Shown: positions 54,359 through 63,496 of the stretch, piece after piece
How positions within the stretch are numbered: position 1 is the first letter of the stretch
Layout of the letters: each line of letters begins with the position of its first letter
Assembly (NCBI RefSeq): GCF_030161375.1
Contig: NZ_BSSQ01000009.1
Span: forward strand, 62,001 to 126,000
DNA: 64,000 bases
Direction: 5' to 3'
Origin: Paenibacillus glycanilyticus
GTDB taxonomy: Bacteria; Bacillota; Bacilli; Paenibacillales; Paenibacillaceae
Notes under the pieces: model-generated
What the model saw: only the letters and a program-made list of their open reading frames with translations
Databases searched by the model: none
What the model was told of the DNA's origin: nothing
Made by a program: the position numbers and the translations under genes

Positions 54359-55654
54359 TTAGTTCAAACCAAGACGCGTAAAGATCGTGTCCACATGCTT
54401 GAGATGCCAAGCCGGGTTGAAAGCATCGTCGATTTCTTCCGCCGTCAAGAGGCTTGTAATTTCCAGCGTCGATTCAATAATGTCGCGGAATTGGCGTTGC
54501 TCTTCCCATGCCTGCATCGCGCGCGGTTGAACCGTGTCGTACGCTTGCTCGCGGCTAAGGCCTTTATCAATCAGCTTCGTCATTACGCGGCCCGAGAACG
54601 GAACGCCGAATGTACGCTGCATGTTTTTCTTCATGTTCTCAGGGAATACGGTCAGGTTCTGAATAATGTTGCCGAGACGGTTCAACATGTAGTTCAGAAG
54701 CATCGTTGCATCCGGCAGGATCACGCGTTCAGCCGAAGAGTGGCTGATGTCGCGCTCATGCCAGAGCGGAACGTTCTCGTAAGCCGTCAGCATGTGGCCG
54801 CGAATGACGCGGGACAAGCCGGAGATGTTCTCGCAGCCGATTGGGTTGCGTTTGTGCGGCATTGCGGACGAACCTTTTTGGCCTTTTGCAAAAGCTTCTT
54901 CCACTTCACGGAATTCGCTCTTCTGCAAAGCGCGGATTTCCGTGGCGAATTTATCAAGAGAAGTTGCAACAAGCGCGAGTGTCGCCATATATTCAGCGTG
55001 ACGGTCACGCTGCAAAGTTTGCGTCGAGATTGGAGCCGCGCTGATGCCAAGCTTGTTGCAGACGAACTCTTCCACGAACGGATCGATGTTCGCGTAAGTA
55101 CCAACGGCACCGGAGATTTTACCGAATTGAACGCCGTTTGCCGCATGCTCGAAGCGCTCGAGGTTACGTTTCATTTCTTCATGCCATAGCGCCATCTTCA
55201 GACCAAACGTCGTTGGTTCGGCATGAACGCCATGCGTACGGCCCATCATAGGCGTATCTTTATATTGGATCGCTTTCTCGCGAAGGATCGAGATGAAGCG
55301 TTCGATGTCTTTTTTAAGAATAGCATTTGCTTGTAGAAGCAAGTAGCCGTTCGCCGTATCCACAACGTCTGTCGAAGTCAGGCCGTAATGCACCCATTTG
55401 CGCTCGGGACCAACGGTTTCGGATACCGCGCGCGTGAACGCGATCACGTCATGGCGAGTTTCTTGCTCGATTTCGTAAATGCGGTCAATGTTGAAAGTAG
55501 CGGCTTTGCGAAGCGCCTCAACGTCTTCTCTTGGAATAACGCCAAGCTCTACCCAAGCCTCGCAGGAACAAAGCTCAACTTCAAGCCATGCCTGGAATTT
55601 GTTCTGCTCCGTCCAAATTGCTCTCATTTCCGGTCTGCTGTAACGCTCTAACAT
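54359..55654 (-). CDS. purB: Adenylosuccinate lyase
   Basis: 431 aa. Fumarase-superfamily signature [17 protein letters not shown] with the catalytic Ser loop, and [11 protein letters not shown] with [15 protein letters not shown]. It releases fumarate in two steps of the purine pathway (SAICAR and adenylosuccinate). GGAAGGTG lies before the ATG, 7 bp after purK. Confidence 0.97.
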   Translation of the reverse strand: MLERYSRPEMRAIWTEQNKFQAWLEVELCSCEAWVELGVIPREDVEALRKAATFNIDRIYEIEQETRHDVIAFTRAVSETVGPERKWVHYGLTSTDVVDTANGYLLLQANAILKKDIERFISILREKAIQYKDTPMMGRTHGVHAEPTTFGLKMALWHEEMKRNLERFEHAANGVQFGKISGAVGTYANIDPFVEEFVCNKLGISAAPISTQTLQRDRHAEYMATLALVATSLDKFATEIRALQKSEFREVEEAFAKGQKGSSAMPHKRNPIGCENISGLSRVIRGHMLTAYENVPLWHERDISHSSAERVILPDATMLLNYMLNRLGNIIQNLTVFPENMKKNMQRTFGVPFSGRVMTKLIDKGLSREQAYDTVQPRAMQAWEEQRQFRDIIESTLEITSLLTAEEIDDAFNPAWHLKHVDTIFTRLGLN

Positions 55655-55661
55655 GTACCGT

Positions 55662-56831
55662 TCACACCTTCCAAATGTTTGTCTCTTCTATCCAATCAAG
55701 TGCCTCTTGCACATTGGCCGCCAGCACGTTTACATGACCCATTTTCCGTTTAAACACGGCTTCCTTCTTGCCATAGAGATGAACCTTGGGAGCAACGTTT
55801 AACTTCGCCGCCGCTTCATCGTGTTTCGCCATCCGCGCAAGCAGCGGCTCCACATGCTGACCAAGGACATTTACCATTACAACCGGAGTAAGAAGCTCCG
55901 TATCGCCTAACGGCAAGTTGCATACCGCGCGCACATGCTGCTCGAACTGTGACGTCCGGCAAGCTTCCATCGTATAGTGACCGCTGTTATGCGGGCGAGG
56001 CGCCAGCTCGTTAACGAACAATTCGCCGTCTGCCGTCAAGAACAGTTCAACCGCAATCAGACCAACTACGCCAAGGCCTTCGGCGATTTTCATAGCCAGC
56101 TTTTCCGCTTCTTGCTGAACGCTCTCGGCAATGCGAGCCGGCACGATCGACAAGTGCAAAATATTCTCGACATGAATATTTTCCGCAGCGGGGAACGCTT
56201 TTATCTCGCCTTGCGGGCTTCTTGCCGCAATAACGGACAATTCTTTCTCAAAAGCAATGAATTGCTCCAGCACAAGCTCTACGCCGGCCCGGCTTAACGT
56301 CTCGTACGCTTCATCAATCTCGTCGAAGCTCCGAATGACCCATTGCCCTTTGCCGTCATAACCGCCCATTGCCGTCTTAAGCACGCATGGAAGACCAAAC
56401 TTTTCAGCCGCTGAGCGGAGCTCATCGCTGCTCCGGATTTCGCTGTACGGGGCAACCCGTACGCCAGCCGCTTCAATCGCGCGCTTCTCGCGAAGCCGGT
56501 GCTGCGTCGTATAGAGCAGCTCGCTGCCCTGCGGTACGTACGATTCCGACATGAGCATCGCTGCTACATCCGCATCGACATTCTCGAATTCGTACGTAAT
56601 CACATCCGCCCGGCGAGCCAGCTCGCGAGCCGCTTCCCGGTCGTTATAAGCCGCTACGATCTGCTCCGCAACTTGTCCGCTAGGCGCGTCCGGCGTCGGG
56701 TCAAGCGCTACAAAGCGATACCCCATCGCGCTGCCTGCGAGCGCCATCATCCGGCCAAGCTGTCCGCCGCCCAGCACGCCAATGGTGCTGCCCGGCAGAA
56801 GCGTCCGCTGTTGTTTGTCTTCAGTCATCAT
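55662..56831 (-). CDS. purK: N5-carboxyaminoimidazole ribonucleotide synthase
   Basis: 389 aa ATP-grasp enzyme. N-terminus [22 protein letters not shown] loop [16 protein letters not shown]; metal site [16 protein letters not shown]. It carboxylates AIR for PurE. The ATG overlaps the purE stop as ATGA; a second ATG follows directly and could also be used. Confidence 0.97.
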   Translation of the reverse strand: MMTEDKQQRTLLPGSTIGVLGGGQLGRMMALAGSAMGYRFVALDPTPDAPSGQVAEQIVAAYNDREAARELARRADVITYEFENVDADVAAMLMSESYVPQGSELLYTTQHRLREKRAIEAAGVRVAPYSEIRSSDELRSAAEKFGLPCVLKTAMGGYDGKGQWVIRSFDEIDEAYETLSRAGVELVLEQFIAFEKELSVIAARSPQGEIKAFPAAENIHVENILHLSIVPARIAESVQQEAEKLAMKIAEGLGVVGLIAVELFLTADGELFVNELAPRPHNSGHYTMEACRTSQFEQHVRAVCNLPLGDTELLTPVVMVNVLGQHVEPLLARMAKHDEAAAKLNVAPKVHLYGKKEAVFKRKMGHVNVLAANVQEALDWIEETNIWKV

Positions 56832-57313
56832 AATGTCTCACTGCTTTCCAGCACTTCCTGCTTGATCCGTTCGCGGCGGGCATTCACGCGTGCCTGCACT
56901 TCGGGATCAAAAGCCCCCAGCATTTGAGCGGCGAGAAGTCCAGCGTTTGTACCGCCGGCGTTGCCGATGGCTACTGTCGCTACCGGAATGCCGCCTGGCA
57001 TTTGCACGATCGACAGGAGCGAATCAAGGCCGCTCAGATTCGAGGATTTCACAGGTACGCCGATTACCGGCAGAATCGTCTTCGCAGCAACCATGCCCGG
57101 CAAATGCGCGGCACCGCCGGCACCCGCGATGATTACTTTCAGACCGCGCTCTGCAGCCGTCTCCGCATATTCGAACATTAAATCCGGAGTCCGGTGAGCG
57201 GAAACAACCTTTTTCTCGTACGGAATTTGCAGTTCTTCCAGAACGTCGCAAGCCAGTTTCATTGTATCCCAATCCGACTTGCTGCCCATGATGACGCCTA
57301 CCTTCGCAGACAT
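56828..57313 (-). CDS. purE: N5-CAIR mutase
   Basis: 161 aa from the ATG at 57311-57313 (GGAAGGTTTG upstream); the open frame is much longer but runs into the riboswitch terminator. Motifs [22 protein letters not shown] and [12 protein letters not shown] hold the catalytic Ser, His and phosphate loop. First structural gene of the operon. Confidence 0.97.
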   Translation of the reverse strand: MSAKVGVIMGSKSDWDTMKLACDVLEELQIPYEKKVVSAHRTPDLMFEYAETAAERGLKVIIAGAGGAAHLPGMVAAKTILPVIGVPVKSSNLSGLDSLLSIVQMPGGIPVATVAIGNAGGTNAGLLAAQMLGAFDPEVQARVNARRERIKQEVLESSETL

Positions 57314-57377
57314 GCGTTCAAACCTTCCTTCATCTATAAATTGTGTACATCTCGCTAAATCCAACCGTCCAGAAACT

Positions 57378-57422
57378 AAAAAAACCCGCGCCGCAACCAT
57401 ACTCGCTATGGATGCTGCCGGG
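57378..57422 (-). terminator. Riboswitch-controlled terminator upstream of purE
   Basis: On the minus strand a stem of about 16 bp with a few wobbles and bulges (CCCGGCAGCATCCATA against TATGGTTGCGGCGCGGG, loop GCGAG) is followed by TTTTTTT. It lies 111 nt beyond the aptamer and 65 bp before purE. A weaker hairpin (GTTGCCC/GGGCAGC) lies between aptamer and terminator. Confidence 0.88.
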
Positions 57423-57532
57423 ACCCGAGCAGATGGCAACAGTTGTCTTTGCTTCAAATTCCAAGAATTTCTCAAAAAAGACGACTTAAAGCTGCCCATA
57501 ATTCAAGGGCAACCCGTTATTAGTACCATCAA

Positions 57533-57599
57533 CTCGTAGTCCGAAAAAATTAGGTTTTCGGGTAGAAACTTTCGGGCCTTATTCCCGAGGATATACGAG
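57533..57599 (-). ncRNA. Guanine riboswitch aptamer (purine riboswitch, purE leader)
   Basis: On the minus strand the P1 strands CTCGTA and TACGAG (57594-57599 and 57533-57538) enclose P2 (TCGGG...CCCGA), the invariant junction AAAGTTTCTACC, and P3 (CCGAAAA...TTTTCGG). The base before the closing UACG is C (GGACTACGAG), the guanine-specifying position (U would mean adenine). Guanine binding is expected to favour the downstream terminator and shut off the operon. Confidence 0.95.
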
Positions 57600-57651
57600 A
57601 GCTATTAACTATTTACGGACCACTCATGTCATGTTCCGCTTAACCTATTCT

Positions 57652-57680
57652 AGTGTATCCAATAGCCCTATGTCTGTCAA
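57652..57680 (-). promoter_or_regulatory. Sigma-A promoter of the purine operon
   Basis: On the minus strand a perfect TTGACA (57675-57680), 17-bp spacer and TACACT (57652-57657). Transcription would start near 57645, about 45 nt before the riboswitch aptamer. Confidence 0.88.
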
Positions 57681-57685
57681 CGGCA

Positions 57686-57730
57686 AAATACGAACATTAA
57701 AATAATAGTATTCAAAAAAAGTTCGTTTTT
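57686..57730 (-). promoter_or_regulatory. PurR operator: two inverted PurBoxes
   Basis: CGAAC (57691-57695, in AAATACGAACATT) and its inverted mate GTTCG (57721-57725, in AAAGTTCGTTTTT) lie just upstream of the -35. With the AT-rich box flanks counted, the boxes are 17 bp apart, the spacing described for B. subtilis PurR sites. The repressor gene itself is not in this window. Confidence 0.8.
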
Positions 57731-57860
57731 GTCACGAATTGCAACAAATTCCCTTTCCTTTTCCTGCTGATATCAAATTAATTAGCCTGCTGTTAAGTTT
57801 GGGGAAGGATCCGAATAGAATAATAGAAGAAATATTGGATCCTTGAGGAGGCGAGAGGCG

Positions 57861-59147
57861 ATGTTCATCTATACGGTTAAAGGTCGGGACACCGTTCAAA
57901 GCTTGGCTCAGCAGTACAACGTGGCACCGGAAGCCATCACTGTCGCAAACGGCATGGTACGGGGCGAGCCTCTCGCCCTCGGACAGTCACTGCTGATTCC
58001 AATCGAGTCGGATAGCCATCTGGTCAAACCGGGGGAAAGCTTCTGGGCAATCTCGCAGCAATACGGCGTTACCATGCAAGAGCTGGCGCGCGTCAACCAT
58101 ATCAACAATCCCGCCCTTATTCTTCCCGGGATGCAGCTTCGCATTCCAACACCCCGCAAGACGACGATTGAAGTTAACGGTTATACCGAGCCGTCCATCT
58201 CCGCTACGGGCATCTCTCCTTCCGCGGCGGACGCGGCACGGCATCTGACTTTTCTCAGCCCATTCAGCTACCAGATCAGACCGGACGGGTCGCTGAGCAC
58301 TTTGCATGATCAGCCGGTTATTACGGAAGCTTACAGAAGCCGGACCGCGCCGATGATGGTTATTACGAATTTCGACGGGTATGCTTACAGCCCTAGCCTC
58401 GCGCATACGATTTTATCGAATGAAATGGCTAAAGAGCGTTTAATCTATCATATCCTCACCACTATGCAAACCAACAGACTGTGGGCCCTTAACGTGGATT
58501 TCGCCTATATCCCTGCTGCCGATCGCCAGTTGTACCATTCCTTTCTCGAACGGTTGGCAGACACCCTTCACCGGGCAGGTGCTATTGTCTCCTCCACGCT
58601 TCCGCCTGTCAGTTCTTCAGACCAAAGAGGGCAGCTCTTCGACGGGCAGGATTATGCCGCGCATGGCCGGATCATGGATTATGTCATCCTTATGACGTAT
58701 GAGTGGGGCTGGGCGGGCGGACCGCCGATGCCGATTGCTCCGCGGAATGAAGTGACCAAAGTATTAAACTATGCGACATCGCAAATACCGTCGGACAAAA
58801 TCATGCTTGGTATGCCGTTATACGGCTACGACTGGACGCTCCCTTATATCCCCGGCCAGGACTTCGCTTTATCTATCAGCTCGAACAACGCCGTTAGGCA
58901 AGCTGCACGGTATGGGGCCGCCATCGAATATGATCCGCTTGCGGAATCGCCTTATTATCATTATCAGGATGAGCATGGGATGCGCCACGAGGTTTGGTTC
59001 GAAGATGCAAGAAGCGTACAGGCGAAGCTTGATCTCGTCAAAATCTATCGCTTGCGCGGGATCAGCGGATGGGTGCTTGATGTTCCGTTCCCGGCGTTTT
59101 GGAAAGTGCTGGAGCATAATTTTCGAGTAGCGAAAATTATAGGTTAA
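57861..59147 (+). CDS. LysM/GH18 protein, SleL/YaaH-like, with substituted catalytic glutamate
   Basis: 428 aa. Two LysM domains (residues 1-48 and 50-97, the second with VKPGESFWAISQQYG) and a GH18 domain (about 110-428) of the spore cortex-lytic SleL/YaaH type, with MTYEWGWAGGPPMPI and GMPLYGYDW. Family members have DFE in the active strand; here it reads LNVDFAYIPAADRQL, Ala for the acid Glu, so N-acetylglucosaminidase activity is doubtful. Start ATG 57861 with GAGGAGG 9 nt upstream. No signal peptide, as usual for spore-coat-delivered SleL proteins. Divergent from the purine operon. Confidence 0.88.
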   Translation: MFIYTVKGRDTVQSLAQQYNVAPEAITVANGMVRGEPLALGQSLLIPIESDSHLVKPGESFWAISQQYGVTMQELARVNHINNPALILPGMQLRIPTPRKTTIEVNGYTEPSISATGISPSAADAARHLTFLSPFSYQIRPDGSLSTLHDQPVITEAYRSRTAPMMVITNFDGYAYSPSLAHTILSNEMAKERLIYHILTTMQTNRLWALNVDFAYIPAADRQLYHSFLERLADTLHRAGAIVSSTLPPVSSSDQRGQLFDGQDYAAHGRIMDYVILMTYEWGWAGGPPMPIAPRNEVTKVLNYATSQIPSDKIMLGMPLYGYDWTLPYIPGQDFALSISSNNAVRQAARYGAAIEYDPLAESPYYHYQDEHGMRHEVWFEDARSVQAKLDLVKIYRLRGISGWVLDVPFPAFWKVLEHNFRVAKIIG

Positions 59148-59403
59148 ACGGGCAAACTGCGCAATGTTAGTAGGTCAAACGGGCAAACTGCACAATTAAA
59201 TGTAAGTAGGTTAAACGGCCAAACTGCACAATTAAATGTTCTTCCGATCGGCCATTACTCAGGGATTCCTCGAATCAAATTTTTATAGGTTGGAATCCCT
59301 TCATAAAAGCGAACGCTTCAAAGCTTTCTGAAAGAAAGCTACGTCGTAAGCATAAGCTCTACTTCTCCAGAAACATTTAATTGCTCCGTTTGCAGTTTAA
59401 CCT
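59141..59403. repeat. Intergenic repeat cluster: three direct and one inverted copy of a 33-36-bp unit
   Basis: The unit TAGGTTAAACGG-CAAACTG followed by CACAATTAAATGT occurs at 59141-59165 (partial, overlapping the preceding stop codon), 59171-59203 and 59207-59240, and inverted at 59372-59402. Between the last direct copy and the inverted one lie hairpins AGGGATTCC/GGAATCCCT and AGCTTTC/GAAAGCT. The 311-bp gap has no gene. It resembles a non-coding mobile or structured element of about 197 bp with inverted ends. Confidence 0.75.
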
Positions 59404-59419
59404 TTGGGGGAGACCAAAA

Positions 59420-59452
59420 AAGGCCGTGCGGGTTGAACCCCTGCACGGCCTT
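59420..59452 (-). terminator. Terminator of the marR-MFS operon
   Basis: A 10-bp stem AAGGCCGTGC/GCACGGCCTT with inner GGG/CCC pairs, followed on the minus strand by TTTTTT; it starts 7 bp past the MFS stop. Confidence 0.93.
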
Positions 59453-59458
59453 ACTTCT

Positions 59459-60970
59459 TTATTTAGATTGCGTTGCGGCAAGCTGAGCTTTACCTTCGGT
59501 TGCTTGGGCTACGACTGTAGCCGGTTCTTCATGCGGTTTTACTTTGCGGATGAAGAATGCAAGCACAAGCGCGACAACGGCAAACCATGTTGCGACTACG
59601 AAGGAGTGGTTAATGCCAACGATCATCGCTTCTTGCGTAACATGGCCCATCGCTACTTTGTCAGTTGTATCAACGCCTTGCGATACAATCATGCTTTTCG
59701 CTTCGGAAGCCGTTTTGTTCGTCATAAGCGTAACGAGGAAGGCTGTACCCAGCGCGCCTGCTACGTTACGAAGCGTTTGCGACATTGCCGAACCGTGCGC
59801 GTTCAAACGCTGCGGAAGCTGGTTCATACCCGCGGTTTGGATCGGCATCATCAGCATGGACATACCGAACATACGCAGCGTGTACATAATAATCAGGTAG
59901 TTATAAGTCGTATGGTCAGTCAATTGGCTGAACTCATAAGACGAGAATACCGTAATAACAAGACCCGTTACCGCCAGCCAACGAGCGCCGACTTTATCGA
60001 AGATCATACCGGTAATCGGAGACATAATGCCCATCAGGATCGCGCCCGGAAGCAGGAGCAGACCGGATTTAAGCGGCGTAAAGCCCATAATGTTCTGCAG
60101 ATAGATCGGAAGCAAAATCATGCCCGAGAACATCGCCATCGTAATGATTACGTTAATAACCGTAGTCAAGGAATACATGCCGTATTTAAATACGCGCATT
60201 TCAAGAATTGGCTTCTTCACGACAAGCTGATACACTACGAAACCAATAAGGGCAACAACGCCGATAATTAAGCTTGTGATAACCGTTGCATTGTTCCAGC
60301 CGTCCGTACCTGCATCACTGAAGCCGTAGAGCAGACCGCCAAAACCAAGGGTCGACAATACAACGGCAACCATGTCCAGCTTGGATTTTGCCGTCTTGGT
60401 TACGTTCTTCATCGAGATGGCGCCGTAAATGAGGCCAAACAGCGACAACGGCAATACGATGTAGAACAGAACGCGCCAGTCATAATGCTCAACAACCCAG
60501 CCCGACAGCGTTGGGCCAACAGCCGGAGCGAAAATCATCGCGATCCCCATCATGCCCATTGCTTTACCGCGTTGTTCAATCGGGAAAATCGTCAGGAAGA
60601 TGATGGACATCAGCGGCATCAGAATACCTGCGCCGGCAGCCTGAATAATACGGCCTGTAAGCAGAACTTCAAAGCTTGGCGCAAAGGCGCTGACTATCGT
60701 ACCTACCGTAAATAAACTTGTTGCAACTACAAATAATGACCTTGTCGAGAAGCGGCTGATCAAATAAGCGCTAATTGGAATAAGGACGCCATTGACTAGC
60801 AAATAACCGGTGGACAGCCATTGTACCGTATTCGCGCTGACCTTGAGGTCAGCCATGATGCTTGGAAGCGCAACGTTCAAGAGCGTCTGGCTCAGAAGCG
60901 CAACGAAAGCTGCGATGAGTACCGATGCGACAATCGGGCCTCTTTTTAATGCTGCTACAGCATTACTCAT
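59459..60970 (-). CDS. Multidrug MFS exporter, DHA2 (EmrB/QacA) family
   Basis: 503 aa from the ATG at 60968-60970 with GGGAGAG upstream; about 14 membrane helices. LLSQTLLNVALPSIMADL is the DHA2 helix-1 motif, GRIIQAAGAGILMPLMS the loop after helix 4 and AIMFAP-like GIAMIFAPAVGPTLSGW motif C of exporters. It expels drugs with protons; substrate unknown. 48 bp downstream of the MarR gene and surely co-regulated with it. Confidence 0.93.
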   Translation of the reverse strand: MSNAVAALKRGPIVASVLIAAFVALLSQTLLNVALPSIMADLKVSANTVQWLSTGYLLVNGVLIPISAYLISRFSTRSLFVVATSLFTVGTIVSAFAPSFEVLLTGRIIQAAGAGILMPLMSIIFLTIFPIEQRGKAMGMMGIAMIFAPAVGPTLSGWVVEHYDWRVLFYIVLPLSLFGLIYGAISMKNVTKTAKSKLDMVAVVLSTLGFGGLLYGFSDAGTDGWNNATVITSLIIGVVALIGFVVYQLVVKKPILEMRVFKYGMYSLTTVINVIITMAMFSGMILLPIYLQNIMGFTPLKSGLLLLPGAILMGIMSPITGMIFDKVGARWLAVTGLVITVFSSYEFSQLTDHTTYNYLIIMYTLRMFGMSMLMMPIQTAGMNQLPQRLNAHGSAMSQTLRNVAGALGTAFLVTLMTNKTASEAKSMIVSQGVDTTDKVAMGHVTQEAMIVGINHSFVVATWFAVVALVLAFFIRKVKPHEEPATVVAQATEGKAQLAATQSK

Positions 60971-61018
60971 TGGTTTTTCTCTCCCTTTTCTATGTTTGCG
61001 TAGGTCCAAGCTAAAATG

Positions 61019-61453
61019 CTATTTGTTATCCATATTCGCAAGCAGCTGGGCGAAAATTCTCCTCAGATGCTGAATATCTTCTTCAGGCAGTACATTGAAA
61101 AAGGAGGAAAATGCTTCGTGATGCGACTTGAGAATGTCGTCAACCATGTCCTTGCCTTTTGCCGTTAATTCAATATACACAACCCGGCGGTCGTTACTTG
61201 CCCTCTCGCGGCTGATCAAGTCTTCCGAGAGCAGCTTATCGGCAATGCCCGTAATTGCGCCGGAGGTTAATCCAAGAACATCGGCAAGCTCGGAAACTTT
61301 GAGAGAGCCTGATGTATGGAGGGTACACAACAACTTGAACTGGGTATAGTTCATGCCGGTCATCGTCTTCCGGCTAAAGTCATTGTTTACGTTTTTCAGA
61401 AACGTCTTGAACTGTCCCATGAAACCAATCAGCTCTTCATTGGTATTCGTCAA
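61019..61453 (-). CDS. MarR-family repressor
   Basis: 144 aa, TTG start at 61451-61453 with a GGGGGAAGAGG site. Winged helix about 50-100: LKVSELADVLGLTSGAITGI and the wing ERASNDRRVVYIELT. It should repress its own operon and release it when a drug-like ligand binds. A 25-bp palindrome at 61498-61522 in its leader is the likely operator. Confidence 0.93.
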   Translation of the reverse strand: MTNTNEELIGFMGQFKTFLKNVNNDFSRKTMTGMNYTQFKLLCTLHTSGSLKVSELADVLGLTSGAITGIADKLLSEDLISRERASNDRRVVYIELTAKGKDMVDDILKSHHEAFSSFFNVLPEEDIQHLRRIFAQLLANMDNK

Positions 61454-61497
61454 TAGCCTCTTCCCCCTTCCAGCCCCTCACTTGAACCTACAATTCA

Positions 61498-61522
61498 TTA
61501 GTATTTAATAGTTTAATACTAA
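61498..61522 (-). promoter_or_regulatory. Likely MarR operator palindrome
   Basis: TTAGTATTTAA, 3 bp, TTTAATACTAA: 11-bp arms with one mismatch. It lies about 20-45 bp downstream of the predicted transcript start and 45 bp before the repressor start, so a bound repressor would block elongation or initial transcription. Confidence 0.7.
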
Positions 61523-61547
61523 ATAAATTATTATAAAAGCATTTACT

Positions 61548-61576
61548 ACTATATATCTTTTTTGTCAATCAGTCAA
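61548..61576 (-). promoter_or_regulatory. Sigma-A promoter of marR-MFS
   Basis: On the minus strand TTGACT (61571-61576), 17-bp spacer, TATAGT (61548-61553). Confidence 0.75.
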
Positions 61577-61677
61577 TCGGTCCATGAAAAATATTTTTCC
61601 CGGCTTGGCCACCTCCATCTCGGCAACCATTTTGACTGCTTCCATCGAACTTTCAGCTTATTTTCCATGGCTAACAA

Positions 61678-61703
61678 ATAAAAAAGCGCCCTCATCGGGC
61701 GCT
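61678..61703 (-). terminator. Terminator of the nitroreductase gene
   Basis: Stem AGCGCCC/GGGCGCT (61685-61691 with 61697-61703), followed on the minus strand by TTTTTTATTTG. Confidence 0.9.
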
Positions 61704-61725
61704 TCTTATACCTATGATCAGGCCA

Positions 61726-62298
61726 TTAGTCTTCCAGCCAGATTGTTTTTTCCGCTGCAGGCGTACGTTTTGGTTCTGGCGCAGTCATATCGGGATAACC
61801 CATATAGACAAGCGCAACAACCTGCTCGTTCTCGGCAAGGCCAAACGTATCATTCATAAGCGGATGATACATCGGATCGCCTGAACGCCAGATCGCGCCA
61901 AGACCGTTTGCATGCGCGGCAAGCAGCAAATTCTGAACCGCCGTATGCGAAGCCGCGATCTCCTCTACGAGCGTTGCCCGCGGATCATCCGATGGCGAGC
62001 AAACAACAGCGATCACAACCGGCGAGCGGTATGCTTTGATCCGTTCTTTGCGGAGGCGTTCCTCCAGCTCCGGGCTTTCCCCTGGCCCAAGCGATGCAAG
62101 CGCAACCCGTGCGTAACCTTCCCCAAGTTTGGCACGGCCTTCGCCGGTCATAACGATAAATTTCCAAGGCTGCGTATTATGATGGCTTGGCGCCCAAGTC
62201 GCTGCTTCCAGCACCTTCTCGATCAGATTACGGTCAACCGGATCTTTCTTGACGCGTCCAATGGAGCGTCTCGTTCGGATAGCTTCCTCGATATTCAT
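61726..62298 (-). CDS. Nitroreductase-family flavoprotein
   Basis: 190 aa from the ATG at 62296-62298 with GGGGGAG upstream. FMN-binding features: RTRRSIGRVKKDPVDR at the N-terminus, TWAPSHHNTQPWKFIVM, and GLGAIWRSGDPMYHP near residue 130. It reduces nitro, quinone or enone groups with NAD(P)H; the physiological substrate is unknown. It starts 20 bp after the msr gene and shares its terminator, suggesting a redox-stress unit. Confidence 0.92.
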   Translation of the reverse strand: MNIEEAIRTRRSIGRVKKDPVDRNLIEKVLEAATWAPSHHNTQPWKFIVMTGEGRAKLGEGYARVALASLGPGESPELEERLRKERIKAYRSPVVIAVVCSPSDDPRATLVEEIAASHTAVQNLLLAAHANGLGAIWRSGDPMYHPLMNDTFGLAENEQVVALVYMGYPDMTAPEPKRTPAAEKTIWLED

Positions 62299-62318
62299 TG
62301 TTTCTCCCCCAATGCCCA

Positions 62319-63275
62319 TTATTTGAAATAGTTGACGTATTCCCCGTACCCTTCCTTCTCCAGATCCCCAGCAGGGATGAACCGGAGCGACGCGGAGTTA
62401 ATGCAATAACGCAAGCCATTCGGACCCGGACCGTCGTCAAACACATGGCCGAGATGGGAATCGCCTTCTTTGCTTCGCACTTCCGTGCGAACCATGAAAT
62501 GGCTTTTATCCAGCACTTCCGTAATAGCCGCTTCTTTCACCGGCTTCGTGAAGCTAGGCCAGCCGCATCCGGAATCGTATTTCTCGCGGGAAGTGAACAG
62601 CGGTTCGCCCGAGACGATATCCACGTATAGTCCCTCTTCCTTGTGATCCCAATATTCGCCCGTAAACGGACGTTCCGTTGCGTTGTTCTGCGTTACTTCA
62701 TATTGAATCGGATTCAGGCGGGAACGCAGCTCGTTCTCGTCTTTTCTCACCGTCCAATGTTTTTGAATGAAGGCATCGCGGCCCGAGCCTTTGCGGTACA
62801 TTTTATAACGGAAAGGGTTCGTCCGGTGATAGCCCTGGTGATAATCCTCCGCCGGATAAAATGGTTTGGCCGGTTCAATAGCCGTTGCGATTGGCTTGTC
62901 GAATCGCCCGCTTGCTTGCAAAGCCGCCTTCGAGGCTTCCGCCTTCTGGCGCTGTTCTTCATTATAATAGAAGATTGCCGTCCGGTAAGATTCCCCGCGG
63001 TCATGGAATTGTCCGCCGGCATCGGTTGGATCAATCTGGCGCCAGAACACGTCCAGCAGCTTCTCGTAAGAATAAATCGACGGATCAAACGTAATTTGGA
63101 CAACTTCGGCATGACCTGTCGTCTCCGAACATACTTGCTCGTAGGTAGGATTTACGGTATGGCCTCCGGAATAACCCGATACAACAGACACGATGCCCGG
63201 TGTTTCTTCAAACGGCGAAACCATGCACCAGAAGCATCCTCCGGCGAACATGGCTTGTTCTGTAGTTGCAGTCAT
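62319..63275 (-). CDS. msrAB: Peptide methionine sulfoxide reductase, MsrA-MsrB fusion
   Basis: 318 aa from the ATG at 63273-63275 with AAGAAGGTG upstream. The N-terminal MsrA domain has the catalytic GGCFWC; the C-terminal MsrB domain has SGCGWPSF and the catalytic Cys in [12 protein letters not shown], and lacks the zinc CxxC pairs of other MsrB types. The fusion repairs both S- and R-methionine sulfoxide in the cytoplasm. Promoter at 63310-63337. Confidence 0.95.
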   Translation of the reverse strand: MTATTEQAMFAGGCFWCMVSPFEETPGIVSVVSGYSGGHTVNPTYEQVCSETTGHAEVVQITFDPSIYSYEKLLDVFWRQIDPTDAGGQFHDRGESYRTAIFYYNEEQRQKAEASKAALQASGRFDKPIATAIEPAKPFYPAEDYHQGYHRTNPFRYKMYRKGSGRDAFIQKHWTVRKDENELRSRLNPIQYEVTQNNATERPFTGEYWDHKEEGLYVDIVSGEPLFTSREKYDSGCGWPSFTKPVKEAAITEVLDKSHFMVRTEVRSKEGDSHLGHVFDDGPGPNGLRYCINSASLRFIPAGDLEKEGYGEYVNYFK

Positions 63276-63309
63276 GTTTGAACACCTTCTTTCAAGCTTA
63301 ATTAATACT

Positions 63310-63337
63310 ATTATAACGCATCCTGCAATTCCCACAA
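63310..63337 (-). promoter_or_regulatory. Sigma-A-like promoter of msrAB-nitroreductase
   Basis: On the minus strand TTGTGG (63332-63337), 16-bp spacer and a perfect TATAAT (63310-63315), about 35 bp before the start codon. Confidence 0.7.
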
Positions 63338-63409
63338 AATGAATGCCGTCTTAAAGGGTAATCTTTGTTACAATGTAGTGACAGCTTGAACCTTAAGCAT
63401 CGTTCGTGC

Positions 63410-63425
63410 GTCTAACATGTTAGAC
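63410..63425. promoter_or_regulatory. Perfect 16-bp palindrome upstream of the coiled-coil membrane protein
   Basis: GTCTAACATGTTAGAC reads identically on both strands. It lies about 70 bp before the start at 63497 and may be a regulator site. No partner regulator is identifiable here. Confidence 0.4.
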
Positions 63426-63496
63426 TAGCTGTGCACGCAAGTTTTGCAGTCCGTTCACTTCACTTTCATATCCATAAAAACGAGGTGAACGCTATT

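Noticed and set aside
57279..57539. Plus-strand open frame across the purE leader
   Set aside because: It runs through the terminator and aptamer antisense; the RNA elements explain the conservation better.
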